From the NCBI RefSeq assembly GCF_003113895.1, contig NZ_BDUD01000001.1, forward strand, positions 7,010,559 through 7,074,558: 64,000 nt of DNA. Direction: 5' to 3'. Position 1 is the first letter of the stretch, and each line of letters opens with the position of its first letter. The translations under genes and the position numbers were made by a program. Source of the DNA: Nostoc commune NIES-4072. GTDB lineage: Bacteria > Cyanobacteriota > Cyanobacteriia > Cyanobacteriales > Nostocaceae. Of this stretch, positions 28,378 to 37,142 are shown piece by piece. The notes beneath the pieces were generated by a model. It saw only the letters and a program-made list of their open reading frames with translations, was not told the origin of the DNA and searched no databases.

Positions 28378-28602
28378 ATGCCGCACACAATTGTTACAGA
28401 AGTCTGTGAAGGCGTTGCTGACTGCGTAGATGCCTGTCCAGTAGCTTGTATTCATGATGGCCCAGGCAAAAATGCCAAGGGAACTGATTGGTACTGGATT
28501 GACTTTGCCACTTGCATCGATTGTGGTATATGTCTCCAAGTTTGCCCAGTAGAAGGGGCAATTCTTGCAGAAGAACGACCAGAGTTGCAAAAAACTCCCT
28601 AA
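28378..28602 (+). CDS. Bacterial-type two-cluster ferredoxin, 74 aa
   Basis: Cluster motif two is canonical (CIDCGICLQVCPVEG, C-x2-C-x2-C-x3-CP). The first motif is CEGVADCVDACPVACI, with wider spacing, as in 7Fe or Azotobacter-type ferredoxins where one cluster is [3Fe-4S] or a modified [4Fe-4S]. The protein transfers electrons at low potential; partner unknown. Start ATG 28378. A perfect 12-bp hairpin follows 10 bases after the stop. Confidence 0.88.
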   Translation: MPHTIVTEVCEGVADCVDACPVACIHDGPGKNAKGTDWYWIDFATCIDCGICLQVCPVEGAILAEERPELQKTP

Positions 28603-28611
28603 TAGTCCATA

Positions 28612-28649
28612 GTCAACAGTCAATAGCTATTTTTAACTTGACTGTTGAC
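28612..28649 (+). terminator. Hairpin after ferredoxin gene
   Basis: Perfect 12-bp stem GTCAACAGTCAA/TTGACTGTTGAC; no U-tract follows, and it runs into an ATGACAA heptamer array that carries the next start codon. Confidence 0.6.
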
Positions 28650-28672
28650 CAATGACCAATGACAAATGACAA

Positions 28673-29401
28673 ATGACAAATGATTATTTACTAGATGTCC
28701 AAAATGTCCACGCTGGATACATTAAAGATGTAGATATCCTGCAAGGCGTAAATTTTTGCGTTGCACCAGGCGAATTGGTAACTGTGATTGGCCCCAACGG
28801 CGCTGGTAAATCTACTTTAGCAAAAGCAATTTTTGGACTTTTGATCCCCCACACAGGGACAATTACCTTCAAAGGTGAAAATCTCGTGGGGCTAAAGTCC
28901 AATGAAATAGTTCAACGAGGAATGTGCTACGTACCGCAAATCGCCAATGTTTTCCCCTCCCTTAGTGTTGAAGAGAACTTGGAGATGGGTGCTTTTGTGC
29001 TTAACGTTCCTCTGAAACCAATTAAAGATAAAATATTTACTATGTTCCCCAGACTAAGCGATCGCCGTCGTCAACGCGCCGGTACTCTCTCTGGAGGAGA
29101 ACGCCAGATGCTAGCGATGGGCAAAGCTTTGATGTTGGAACCTAGTTTGCTGATTTTGGATGAACCATCTGCTGCTTTGTCCCCGATTTTGGTGACACAA
29201 GTGTTTGAGCAGATTAAACAAATTAATCAGGCGGGTACTGCGATCGTATTAGTGGAACAAAATGCCCGTAAGGCTTTAGAAATGGCTAATCGCGGCTATG
29301 TACTGGAGTCAGGACGCGATGCTATTTCAGGCCCAGGTCAAGAACTGTTGAACGATCCTAAAGTGGGTGAGCTATATCTGGGAGCAGGTAAAAGACATTA
29401 A
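28673..29401 (+). CDS. ABC transporter ATP-binding protein, branched-chain amino-acid (LivF) type
   Basis: 242 residues. Walker A GPNGAGKST, signature LSGGERQ, Walker B LLILDEPSAALS and switch His-region VLVEQNARKALEMA are complete. The latter motif and the length place it with LivF/UrtE-like ATPases for amino acids or urea. No permease or binding-protein gene is next to it in the window, so it works with genes elsewhere. Its ATG is inside a heptamer array (ATGACAAATGATT), so no ordinary ribosome site is present. Confidence 0.9.
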   Translation: MTNDYLLDVQNVHAGYIKDVDILQGVNFCVAPGELVTVIGPNGAGKSTLAKAIFGLLIPHTGTITFKGENLVGLKSNEIVQRGMCYVPQIANVFPSLSVEENLEMGAFVLNVPLKPIKDKIFTMFPRLSDRRRQRAGTLSGGERQMLAMGKALMLEPSLLILDEPSAALSPILVTQVFEQIKQINQAGTAIVLVEQNARKALEMANRGYVLESGRDAISGPGQELLNDPKVGELYLGAGKRH

Positions 29402-30357
29402 TCCGGATTTTTCACTCTTCTTGCCCCCATTCAACATAAGACCACTTTAATCAGGAAACTTCACCAGGCGATAGCGATGTCTAAGGCGGGGTGCGCCTAC
29501 GCTATCTAAAGACTAATACAAAAGCTATAACAATTCCTGCCACTGCCGCGACCGTCGTTTTCGATGCTCAAAGAATTCTCCCCAATAATCCTTGCGTTTC
29601 TAATCACATCTACAGCGAGTAAAAAGGTAAAACAGGACATTCATTCAGGAAAAAATGATCAAAATCCAAATTAACTGGATTGGGCAGAACCCCAATTCAA
29701 CATGAAGGCTTACTGAACTTCCTATATATAAAGTTCTGCATCAGTTTTTAATATACTGCTGAGTCACAACAAATCCTGCAAAGCCTCTCCAGAGTACACC
29801 TGGAGCGTTTTCTCATGGTATAAAAACGCCTATGTTTACCCAATCAAAATTGATTGAGTGCTTTTGGCAATTTGGCATCCAAAATTTTTCTGTTGCAGTT
29901 TTAATTGAGATATCAACAGGGTTACTGGGACATTGAGAAAATTCTACAAGGGAGCGATTCCCGTCTCAAAAATCCCACCCAATGGCCAGTTGTTGACGCC
30001 CGTGTGAACTACCCTTTTAGGGTTGGATGCAGTTAACAAGTAGAGCGAGCGTCACCGCTTCACCACAACTGGCTAGAAATCAAATAGAAAATATATAGTA
30101 CAAATGGACTAATTTCATTTCATGAAATATCTGATATATAAGTAGGAGCGTATAGCTGTACGCCCCTATAGCCGATTAATTATATTGCAAAGATTTTTGG
30201 CAGAGATATTAACATACTAAAGCGATCGCTACCATTTATTTAATCTGTAGCTGCCTGAGTTTATTATTTGCCGAAAGTAGTAACTTTTGAGCTTTAAGAT
30301 AGGCTGTAGTACAATTTTGCACTTTTTCTAACTGATTAATAATACTTTGCAATTGGC
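29402..30357. other. Gene-poor stretch of decayed DNA
   Basis: No intact gene. Recognisable pieces: a GATAGCG/CGCTATC inverted block at 29469-29509 and CCAGTTGT/ACAACTGG inverted arms near 29982-30074 that enclose a GAACTACCC..GGGTTGG hairpin, which may be the end of a lost mobile element. Minus strand 30240-30410 gives an open but unrecognised stretch (SEIVSQAFQKSQKEATKHNR...). Confidence 0.4.
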
Positions 30358-30920
30358 TCAATACCCGATTGTGCTTGGTCGCTTCTTTTTGGGACTTCTG
30401 GAATGCTTGCGAAACGATTTCAGATGTACTTTTGTGGCTAGATGTTGGAGAATATCTACCATCTGATTGAGTGTAAAATCCTCAAAGCATTGCCAATGAA
30501 CCGGAGGAATGGCAATAGACCTCTTGCAAAAGTGCTTTTTGCACTCTTGGGGAAAAGGGTAATGGTTTTAGGGGAAGCGGATAATACAGAACTTTTTCCC
30601 CTTCCCCCTTCCCCTTTTCCCGACTTATGCAAGAAGTCTAATCATCATGCCCCGATAGATGCCGTGAATATCATCCACCAAGTAAAAATCAGATAGACCG
30701 ACTTCGATTTTGTCTACCCCATGTACACTTGTGCCAAAACCTGATTGAACAAGGAGCGTTCTTGGGAATGACCGTCTTCACAGGGGATAACATCAACCAC
30801 CAGTTTTGTCCCTGGGTCGAGAATGGCGATTGTTTTTCCGGGTAATGGTTTGGCAGCATGGGGGCGCAGCGCTGCTAGTCTGCGTTCGGTTCCAGCTAAA
30901 GGGAAGATAGCATAAGCAGG
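30358..30920 (-). pseudogene. Remnant of an IS4-family transposase
   Basis: The minus strand reads KPLPGKTIAILDPGTKLVVDVIPCEDGHSQERSLFNQVLAQ, then (after a frame change and loss of the central DDE part) SVHGVDKIEVGLSDFYLVDDIHGIYRGMMI, and after a MITE AIPPVHWQCFEDFTLNQM and KSFRKHSRSPKKKR. These are the middle and the C-terminal ends of IS4-type transposases (from memory of the family, not from a search). The 5' part is missing and the upstream border falls inside the chorismate mutase gene. Dead copy. Confidence 0.7.
30516..30640. mobile_element. 121-bp MITE nested in the transposase remnant
   Basis: Ends GACCTCTTGCAAAAGT (from 30518) and ACTTATGCAAGAAGTC (to 30638), flanked by TA on both sides. 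Taking out the element with one TA restores MMI-IAIPP in the transposase remnant. Interior is purine-rich (GGGGAAA units, resembling repeat R2) with no ORF. Confidence 0.85.
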
Positions 30921-31590
30921 AAACTACTTTGCAAGAAGCGCTTTGAAATTTCAGCAGGGGTGAAATTGCTAGACTCTGCACTTGCCGATCAATACCATCT
31001 CCCTGAATAATCACCTGAGAACGTGACTGAATTAATTCTCGTATCTGCGGACAACCTAGAACAGTAGTCACTTCTATTAAAGCTAAGACAAGTTCTGTGT
31101 TTAATTTATCTAACGATGGTCGCAATGTTTGGTTTAAGTCTGGCACATTAGGAAAAGATTTAATGCCTTGCTTTTGCCAGTTTTGAAAATCAACTGTTTG
31201 GATGACTTTTCCTGCTTCTATTTGTGCTTTAAAAAATGCTGCAACTCTATCGGGTTCTAGACTATGAGTTTTTGCTTGTTGCCTAACCTTTAATAGTAAC
31301 TCTTGTTCTCGCTTCAGATCCTCAATAGGACGTTTGTTATTCCATTTCCACCTGGCTACATCATGTGCAATTAGCAATCGTTGCTGGATCAATTTTAGTA
31401 ATTTATCTACAGATAGTTGTTGATCTGCAATCGTAATGGCTTGAGGATTTGCTGATTGTAGTGACCGAGAGTTATGAGCAGCTAAATACAATTTTAAGTT
31501 GGCAGCAACTACTGTACTACTGAAAAAAAGCCCAAAGAAAATTATTATGACAAACAACAGTGGATGCTTTTTGAAAAAACTTAAATTCAT
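30793..31590 (-). CDS. Secreted chorismate mutase (AroQ gamma-type) with a transposon-derived C-terminus
   Basis: Signal peptide (LLFVIIIFFGLFFSSTVVAA) and then an AroQ-type helical domain: LSVDKLLKLIQQRL, KWNNKRPIEDLKREQ (with the conserved Arg/Lys), and VAAFFKAQIEAGKVIQTVDF. This resembles exported chorismate mutases that convert chorismate to prephenate outside the cytoplasm. The final 41 residues (CLCYLPFSWNRTQTSS...) are not family-like: they are a second reading frame of the IS4 remnant, so the native C-terminus was replaced. The preceding helix bundle looks complete, so activity may survive. ctpA lies 52 bp upstream on the same strand. Confidence 0.8.
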   Translation of the reverse strand: MNLSFFKKHPLLFVIIIFFGLFFSSTVVAANLKLYLAAHNSRSLQSANPQAITIADQQLSVDKLLKLIQQRLLIAHDVARWKWNNKRPIEDLKREQELLLKVRQQAKTHSLEPDRVAAFFKAQIEAGKVIQTVDFQNWQKQGIKSFPNVPDLNQTLRPSLDKLNTELVLALIEVTTVLGCPQIRELIQSRSQVIIQGDGIDRQVQSLAISPLLKFQSASCKVVSCLCYLPFSWNRTQTSSAAPPCCQTITRKNNRHSRPRDKTGG

Positions 31591-31618
31591 GTAAAAAACC
31601 TTCTTCTAACTCTTGTAC

Positions 31619-31638
31619 AGACGCGATTAATCGCGTCT
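31619..31638. repeat. Perfect 20-bp palindrome AGACGCGATTAATCGCGTCT
   Basis: Occurs between ctpA and chorismate mutase; a one-mismatch copy is at 61911-61930. On the plus strand it is followed by CTTTTT. Dispersed palindromic repeat. Confidence 0.85.
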
Positions 31639-31642
31639 CTTT

Positions 31643-32887
31643 TTACACCTTCCCCGCCACAACCGAGTTTTTCTTCAAAAGTTCCATTGCTGCTTGATAT
31701 TGCAGATCCGCTTCCGTGCCAATCTGTTCGCGGTTAATTGGATCTTGGGAAATCACTTTATCTGGCTTAATACCTAGTTTATTGATATCCCGGTGTTGAG
31801 GAGTTTCATACTTAGCAATTGTGACTGCCAAGCCTGAACCATCGGATAATTCAAATAAAGATTGAATTAAGCCCTTTCCAAAAGTAGTTTCACCTACCAA
31901 CTGGGCGCGACCATTATCTTGGAGGGCGCCAGCAAGAATTTCGCTAGCACTGGCAGTTCCTTGATTCACCAAAATCACCAGAGGATCGTTCGTCAGGGCT
32001 GGCCCAAAGGCTTCAAAACTACCTTGAATACCTTGTCGGTTCACAGTGTAGACGATAGTACCAGAGTCTAACCACAGACGGGCGATTTCAATTCCTGATT
32101 GTAGTAACCCCCCAGGATTATTTCGTAAATCTAGAATGTAGGCATCAGCGCCTTTTTTTTCTAGACTAGAAATAGCGTGTGCCAATTCCGTTGAGGCGTT
32201 GGCATTGAATTGAGTAAGACGAAGGTAGCCAATGGGCGTACCCTCAGGAGAAACACGCAAATCTGAAACCACAGGGTTAAGAGCAATGCGCGAGCGTGTC
32301 AGTCTAATTTCTGTTTCTGCCTCTCCGTCTCGTTCTATGAGGAGAGTAACAAGGCTGCCACTCGGGCCGCGCATTTTAGTCGCAGCTTCATCTAGGGTAA
32401 GATTTTCTGTGGAAACGCCTTCAATTTTGAGAATGCGATCGCGTGGTCTAATTCCCGCTTTATCTGCTGGTGAACCTGCTATCGGAGCCACTACTTCCAA
32501 CTTCCCAGTCTCAGGATTTAAAGTAATTTGTAATCCTACTCCAGTCAGTTCCCCAGAAGTATTAACCTGTAAGCTGCGGTACTGTTCTGGATCTAAAAAG
32601 CGGGTAAAAGGATCGTCAAGGCTCTTAAGCATCTTCCCAATAGCCTCATAACTGGCATTTGAGTCTTTTAGTGGCTTCTCTAACACCTTTTGCCGCACAG
32701 CCGCCCAGTTTTGATGATTAAACGTCTCATCTAGATAAGTGCGATTAACAATTCGCCAAACTTCCGAAACCAGCTTTTGTTCAGATGTTAAAGCCATCGC
32801 CGGCTGCGTGAGCGTACCTAATGCCACCCAAAACGCCATTAACAATGAAAATCCAACCCGAAAGACTTGTTTGTTCATGAACCCCAT
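31643..32887 (-). CDS. ctpA: C-terminal processing protease (S41 family)
   Basis: 414 residues from the ATG at 32887, preceded by GAGGTGG; a GTG four codons upstream is the alternative. Signal peptide (LLMAFWVALGTLTQPAMA) for the thylakoid lumen/periplasm. PDZ domain at about 95-170 (ELTGVGLQI, GIRPRDRILKIEGV) followed by the S41 core with GTASASEI (catalytic Ser) and FGKGLIQ (catalytic Lys). CtpA trims the C-terminal extension of the D1 protein so that photosystem II can assemble its manganese cluster. Divergent from petB with a 515-bp gap; the gamma-type chorismate mutase is downstream. Confidence 0.93.
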   Translation of the reverse strand: MGFMNKQVFRVGFSLLMAFWVALGTLTQPAMALTSEQKLVSEVWRIVNRTYLDETFNHQNWAAVRQKVLEKPLKDSNASYEAIGKMLKSLDDPFTRFLDPEQYRSLQVNTSGELTGVGLQITLNPETGKLEVVAPIAGSPADKAGIRPRDRILKIEGVSTENLTLDEAATKMRGPSGSLVTLLIERDGEAETEIRLTRSRIALNPVVSDLRVSPEGTPIGYLRLTQFNANASTELAHAISSLEKKGADAYILDLRNNPGGLLQSGIEIARLWLDSGTIVYTVNRQGIQGSFEAFGPALTNDPLVILVNQGTASASEILAGALQDNGRAQLVGETTFGKGLIQSLFELSDGSGLAVTIAKYETPQHRDINKLGIKPDKVISQDPINREQIGTEADLQYQAAMELLKKNSVVAGKV

Positions 32888-33414
32888 TATCAATTCCACC
32901 TCAACCCAAATTGCCTAGATAATGCCCACTTGCTCTGTTGTTGATGAAATCTATCTCTCGATTATGTTACTTTTTTTATAGAAGTGGTGCATTCCTCTCA
33001 TCAAGTTGTTCAGTCAACTGATGCGTTGTATCCACTGATCAAAGGATAAAATCTACTTTGTGTCCACCATTTTCTGTGCAGGGGCGTAAAGAGATCGCAA
33101 TATATTCCTTCTTTACAGAGTGTAAAGTTTCTGAAGACTCTTAGCACGCTGAAAGCTGACAAGTAAACAAAACTCGCCTTTACTAAAATCCCAAAATTGC
33201 TAATTGGGAGAGAAGTCTGAGCGGCGGCTTATGAGAAGTCCGTAGACAATTCTGCTGCTACCCTAGCCTGTGGCAACCCCTTTCCTTTATCGAACGGGAA
33301 AACCTAAAGGCAAACTCACAGGATGCCGAGGCTTGAAATCATCAGAATTTTGGTCGCCGATTCAGAACTTCGGGATTTATCAACCGCAACCGACTTTTAG
33401 GAACTTGAGATTGT
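32888..33414. other. Divergent ctpA/petB promoter region
   Basis: Two upstream regions share about 520 bp. CTTTACA-gag-TGTAAAG is a perfect 7-bp inverted repeat (33111-33127), a possible operator. The 3' part (33220-33410) is GC-richer, with TAGCCTGTGGCAACC and AACTCACAGG able to pair, so petB probably has a structured leader. No gene is seen. Confidence 0.5.
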
Positions 33415-34062
33415 ATGGCCAACGTTTCCGACTGGTTTGAGGAACGCCTAGAGATTCAGGCACTCGCTGAAGACGTTACTAGTAAGTACGTCCCTCCCCA
33501 CGTCAACATCTTCTACTGTTTGGGTGGAATTACCCTGGTTTGCTTTCTCATCCAGTTTGCTACTGGATTTGCGATGACGTTCTACTACAGACCAACAGTT
33601 ACTGAAGCTTTCTCCTCTGTAGAGTACATCATGAATGAAGTCAGCTTCGGTTGGCTAATTCGCTCCATCCATCGCTGGTCTGCCAGCATGATGGTATTGA
33701 TGATGATTTTGCACACCTTCCGCGTTTATCTGACTGGTGGTTTCAAAAAACCCCGCGAACTGACCTGGATAAGTGGTGTCATCCTAGCTGTGATTACAGT
33801 TTCCTTTGGAGTCACAGGCTATTCCTTACCTTGGGATCAAATTGGTTACTGGGCTGTGAAAATCGTTAGCGGCGTACCAGAAGCAATTCCCGTGGTTGGC
33901 GTTTTGATTTCCGACCTACTGCGCGGCGGTTCGAGTGTTGGTCAAGCAACACTAACTCGTTACTATAGCGCACACACCTTTGTACTGCCTTGGTTGATTG
34001 CAGTCTTCATGCTGTTTCACTTCTTGATGATCCGCAAACAAGGCATTTCCGGGCCTTTGTAA
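33415..34062 (+). CDS. petB: Cytochrome b6
   Basis: 215 residues, the exact family length. Cys35 in [14 protein letters not shown] binds haem c(n). The b-haem histidines are in the two helix motifs [21 protein letters not shown] and [21 protein letters not shown]. It is the core of the cytochrome b6f complex, passing electrons from plastoquinol to plastocyanin or cytochrome c6. petD follows 254 bp later on the same strand, as expected; the divergent ctpA sits upstream. Confidence 0.97.
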   Translation: MANVSDWFEERLEIQALAEDVTSKYVPPHVNIFYCLGGITLVCFLIQFATGFAMTFYYRPTVTEAFSSVEYIMNEVSFGWLIRSIHRWSASMMVLMMILHTFRVYLTGGFKKPRELTWISGVILAVITVSFGVTGYSLPWDQIGYWAVKIVSGVPEAIPVVGVLISDLLRGGSSVGQATLTRYYSAHTFVLPWLIAVFMLFHFLMIRKQGISGPL

Positions 34063-34099
34063 TCTCAGCTATTAGCCCTCGGCAACATTTATCAGTTTC

Positions 34100-34243
34100 C
34101 AGATGAAGTTGTTTGTTTTAAACTTATGAAACACAAATTAATTGTACATAAGTTTCAAAAAACAAACATTTGTATCTGAAGGCTAAAGCTGGAGACACCC
34201 TCCAGGCGGCTGACCGAAAATAGACAAATACTGTTTGCCGCCT
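34100..34243 (+). other. Structured petB-petD intercistronic spacer (three hairpins)
   Basis: A long stem (34100-34178; GTTTGTTTTaAACTTATG and CATAAGTTTcaAAAAACAAAC), a short CTGGAG/CTCCAG stem (34189-34205) and an AGGCGGC/GCCGCCT stem (34204-34243) follow each other. The last two share a base or two and may be alternatives. Together they suggest RNA processing or stability control between the two cistrons. Confidence 0.6.
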
Positions 34244-34316
34244 GCTAGGGTTGTCTAGTAGCTGATAGCTTTCACAAATGCTTTAATTTAAGTTAAGCAG
34301 GAGAGCAGATTTCAAT

Positions 34317-34799
34317 ATGTCAACACAAAAAAAACCTGACCTGAGCGATCCTCAGTTAAGAGCCAAACTTGCTAAAGGCATGGGTCACAACTACTATGGT
34401 GAACCCGCTTGGCCTAATGACCTACTTTACGTATTTCCAATCGTGATCATGGGTTCCTTCGCTGCGATTGTGGCTCTAGCTGTGCTAGATCCCGCTATGA
34501 CCGGTGAACCAGCAAATCCTTTCGCCACACCATTGGAAATTTTGCCAGAGTGGTACTTGTATCCAGTCTTCCAAATTTTGCGATCGCTTCCTAACAAACT
34601 TTTAGGAGTGTTAGCAATGGGTTCTGTACCAGTAGGGCTAATCCTCGTTCCCTTTATTGAGAACGTTAATAAGTTCCAAAACCCCTTCCGTCGTCCAGTT
34701 GCAACCACAGTGTTCCTCTTTGGTACCCTGGTCACCTTGTGGCTGGGTATTGGTGCTGCCTTGCCATTGGATAAATCTTTGACCTTGGGACTATTCTAA
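34317..34799 (+). CDS. petD: Cytochrome b6f subunit IV
   Basis: 160 residues, the normal length. [19 protein letters not shown] at the N-terminus, [13 protein letters not shown] (the PEWY quinol-oxidation motif) and three TM helices are present. It completes the quinone-binding core with cytochrome b6. A clear intrinsic terminator follows at 34820-34883. Confidence 0.97.
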   Translation: MSTQKKPDLSDPQLRAKLAKGMGHNYYGEPAWPNDLLYVFPIVIMGSFAAIVALAVLDPAMTGEPANPFATPLEILPEWYLYPVFQILRSLPNKLLGVLAMGSVPVGLILVPFIENVNKFQNPFRRPVATTVFLFGTLVTLWLGIGAALPLDKSLTLGLF

Positions 34800-34819
34800 A
34801 TTAGTCACCACAAAGTGCT

Positions 34820-34883
34820 TTGACGCCTGTGAGTTTCAAGAGCAGATGCAGATGTGCTTTTGAAAAAAATTTACAGGCGTCAA
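34820..34883 (+). terminator. Intrinsic terminator after petD
   Basis: Perfect 11-bp stem TTGACGCCTGT/ACAGGCGTCAA with a long loop, followed by TTTT. Confidence 0.75.
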
Positions 34884-35157
34884 TTTTAATAATTCAGATT
34901 GCATCTGGGATCTGAGGTTTTGGATGGAAAAACTATTCCAAAATTTAAAATCACCGAAAGTCATCAAATACAAACATTTTTCACTTACTTAACGTAAGTT
35001 GCTAGTTACAATTCTCGAAATGTCAAAATCGTTCATGTTTTGTCTTTTGGGACATAGAATATCTAAATTTAGATTTTTCTATATCAGAGAAATTCTGCGA
35101 ATAGTGCAAAATTTAATAACTAGCAACTTGGGTTTACTTATATTTAAGTCACAGTTA

Positions 35158-35601
35158 ATGTTTAGCATAGTGCAGCAAGACCATCTGACGGTTAAGAGCG
35201 AACTTAGTCTCCTAAACCAAGTGCAAGAATGGTTTGAGCAATTTTGTCTGCAACATTTGTCTCAACTTGGCTGGTCAAAAACCCAACTTGATCGCCTAAA
35301 TTTAGCATTAGCAGAAGGCTTTACTAACGCTGTTCGTCACGCTCATCATGCTTTACCCCCAGAAACAACCATTGAGATTAACATTTATCTATGGATTGAC
35401 CGACTAGAGATTAGAATTTGGGATTATGGAAAACCTTTTAATCCTGATGCGATCGCAGAGCCAGAACCAGGTACACTGCAAGTAGGCGGTTATGGATGGT
35501 TTCTCCTGCGGCGGTTAGCTGATCGTGTTGTATACGAACGTGGTGCAGATGGTAGAAATTGCCTCCTCATCGTCAAATACTCTCAAGAAGCGCAAAAGTA
35601 A
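35158..35601 (+). CDS. Anti-sigma-factor-type ATP-binding protein (RsbW-like HATPase)
   Basis: 147 residues from MFSIVQQDHLTVKS at 35158; an upstream in-frame ATG at 34999 would add 53 unconvincing residues. It has the GHKL ATPase elements: LNLALAEGFTNAVRHAHH (N box), IWDYGKPFNPDAI (G1 box) and GGYGWFLLRRLADRV (G2). This is the serine-kinase/anti-sigma family (RsbW/SpoIIAB-like) that binds ATP and phosphorylates or sequesters a partner. No anti-anti-sigma partner is adjacent. Its target is unknown. Confidence 0.85.
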   Translation: MFSIVQQDHLTVKSELSLLNQVQEWFEQFCLQHLSQLGWSKTQLDRLNLALAEGFTNAVRHAHHALPPETTIEINIYLWIDRLEIRIWDYGKPFNPDAIAEPEPGTLQVGGYGWFLLRRLADRVVYERGADGRNCLLIVKYSQEAQK

Positions 35602-36142
35602 AAGTTAAGCAGTCAAAGGTAAAAGTAGATAAGAATACTTCTGATATCAATTTTGGGTTTTGAGCATAGGCGCAGCGTAGGGAAGGAGTACCCGCAGGGT
35701 GCGAAAGCTTGTCTTTTCTACAATACGTTGCACATAGCCTGATTATAATTAGGAGTACAACAAACAAAACTTCTTCTATGTCGCCGCGCAAGGGGCGGAA
35801 ATTTTGCCTTAAGTTGAGCCACTTATTTGAAAACAGAAACACGAGCAGAAGTAATTTATGCTCAAATATGTAGTTATTTGATTGATAAAAGTATACTTTT
35901 TTTCAATACTATTAGGATTGGGATAATATATTTTTTACGTAAAATTGCTTATGAATTATGATTTTTTTGTAAAGCTTCAAAAAATATTGTTGTATAAAAA
36001 GAATTAATGAATACAGTAAAGATAACATTCGAGTTACGCTATCTCCCTTGTTAATATTTGTCAGCAGTGTTGAGAGTCTTATTTTTATTCTCCAACAAGT
36101 GCCATTTTGTGCTTAAAGAGATAGAGGAATAGGGGAGAAAAT
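35602..36142. other. Intergenic region with interspersed repeat block
   Basis: A Nostoc-type palindromic block (GGCGCAGCGTAGGGAAGGAGTACCCGCAGG... cut here) lies at about 35667-35703. The rest is AT-rich with no gene; GGGGAG before the next ATG serves as ribosome site. Confidence 0.4.
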
Positions 36143-37132
36143 ATGATTAAGACAGCCCTAATTACAGGAATAACTGGTCAAGATGGCTACTATCTCAGCC
36201 ATTTGCTCCTCAACCGTGGTTACCGAGTTGTAGGATTAGTACCCCCGCATCGACAACCTAATTTGACCAAACTGGGAACACTGGCAAATCAGGTAGAAAT
36301 TTTTACAGTTGACTTGAGGGATAATACAGCGCTGTTGACCGCAGTTGAGCAGCTACGTCCCCAAGAAATTTATAATTTGGCGGCTCCCAGTTTTGTACCC
36401 GATTCATGGAACGACCCATTGGGAACCCTGGATCTAATAACCGGTACGGCTACCAGACTTTTGGAAGCAGTACGACAAGTTGGTTTATCCACCAGATTTT
36501 ATCAAGCCAGTAGCTCAGAAATGTTTGGCGATGTATTTATTTCGCCTCAAGATGAAGAAACGGCTTTTCGCCCCAAAAATCCCTATGCTGCGGCCAAGAT
36601 GCACGCTCATTGGACTATGGTGCATCACAGACAGCGCTATGGACTATTTGCCTGTAGTGGAATTTTATATAACCATGAGTCTCCTCTACGTCCGCCTCAG
36701 TTTGTTACACGCAAAGTTTCTTTGGCAGCCGCATCGATTAAATTGGGTTTAACTGACACCTTAGAAATGGGTAATTTAGATGCCAAACGTGATTGGGGTT
36801 TTGCAGGTGATTACGTAGAAGCAATGTGGTTAATGTTGCAAGTTGATGAACCAGAAGAATATGTGATAGGCACTGGTAAACTGCACAGTGTTAGAGAGTT
36901 AGTTGCCGCAGCCTTTGAGTCTGTCGGATTGGATTGGACACAGCATATAGTTTTAAATACCAGCTTATTGCGACAAGATGAACATTTTGAACTAGTAGCC
37001 AACCCTAATAAAGCTAAAATAAACCTTGGTTGGGAACCCCAAGTGAGCTTTGAAGAACTTTTAGAAAAAATGGTAAAAGCAGATTTAGAGCGGTTAAAAA
37101 GCGGTGCGATCGCACCTTTACCGCGAGTGTAA
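36143..37132 (+). CDS. gmd: GDP-mannose 4,6-dehydratase
   Basis: 329 residues. GITGQDGYYLSHLLL is the NAD(P)-binding P-loop of the GMD subgroup, the catalytic YAAAK (NPYAAAKMHAH) is present with SSSEMFG upstream, and NHESPLRPPQFVTRK is the GMD-specific GDP-mannose binding segment. It makes GDP-4-keto-6-deoxymannose for fucose/rhamnose-type sugars in envelope polysaccharides. The next gene, a glycosyltransferase 10 bp later, is in the same operon. A related NDP-sugar dehydratase is the alternative. Confidence 0.88.
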   Translation: MIKTALITGITGQDGYYLSHLLLNRGYRVVGLVPPHRQPNLTKLGTLANQVEIFTVDLRDNTALLTAVEQLRPQEIYNLAAPSFVPDSWNDPLGTLDLITGTATRLLEAVRQVGLSTRFYQASSSEMFGDVFISPQDEETAFRPKNPYAAAKMHAHWTMVHHRQRYGLFACSGILYNHESPLRPPQFVTRKVSLAAASIKLGLTDTLEMGNLDAKRDWGFAGDYVEAMWLMLQVDEPEEYVIGTGKLHSVRELVAAAFESVGLDWTQHIVLNTSLLRQDEHFELVANPNKAKINLGWEPQVSFEELLEKMVKADLERLKSGAIAPLPRV

Positions 37133-37142
37133 ATAACCTAAC

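Noticed and set aside
29982..30074. Possible TnpB/IS605-type end or guide RNA
   Set aside because: Only a small inverted repeat and hairpin are visible; no tnpA or tnpB coding remains.
34999..35157. Upstream extension of the anti-sigma-type ATPase
   Set aside because: 53 residues with no family resemblance; start at 35158 fits the domain.
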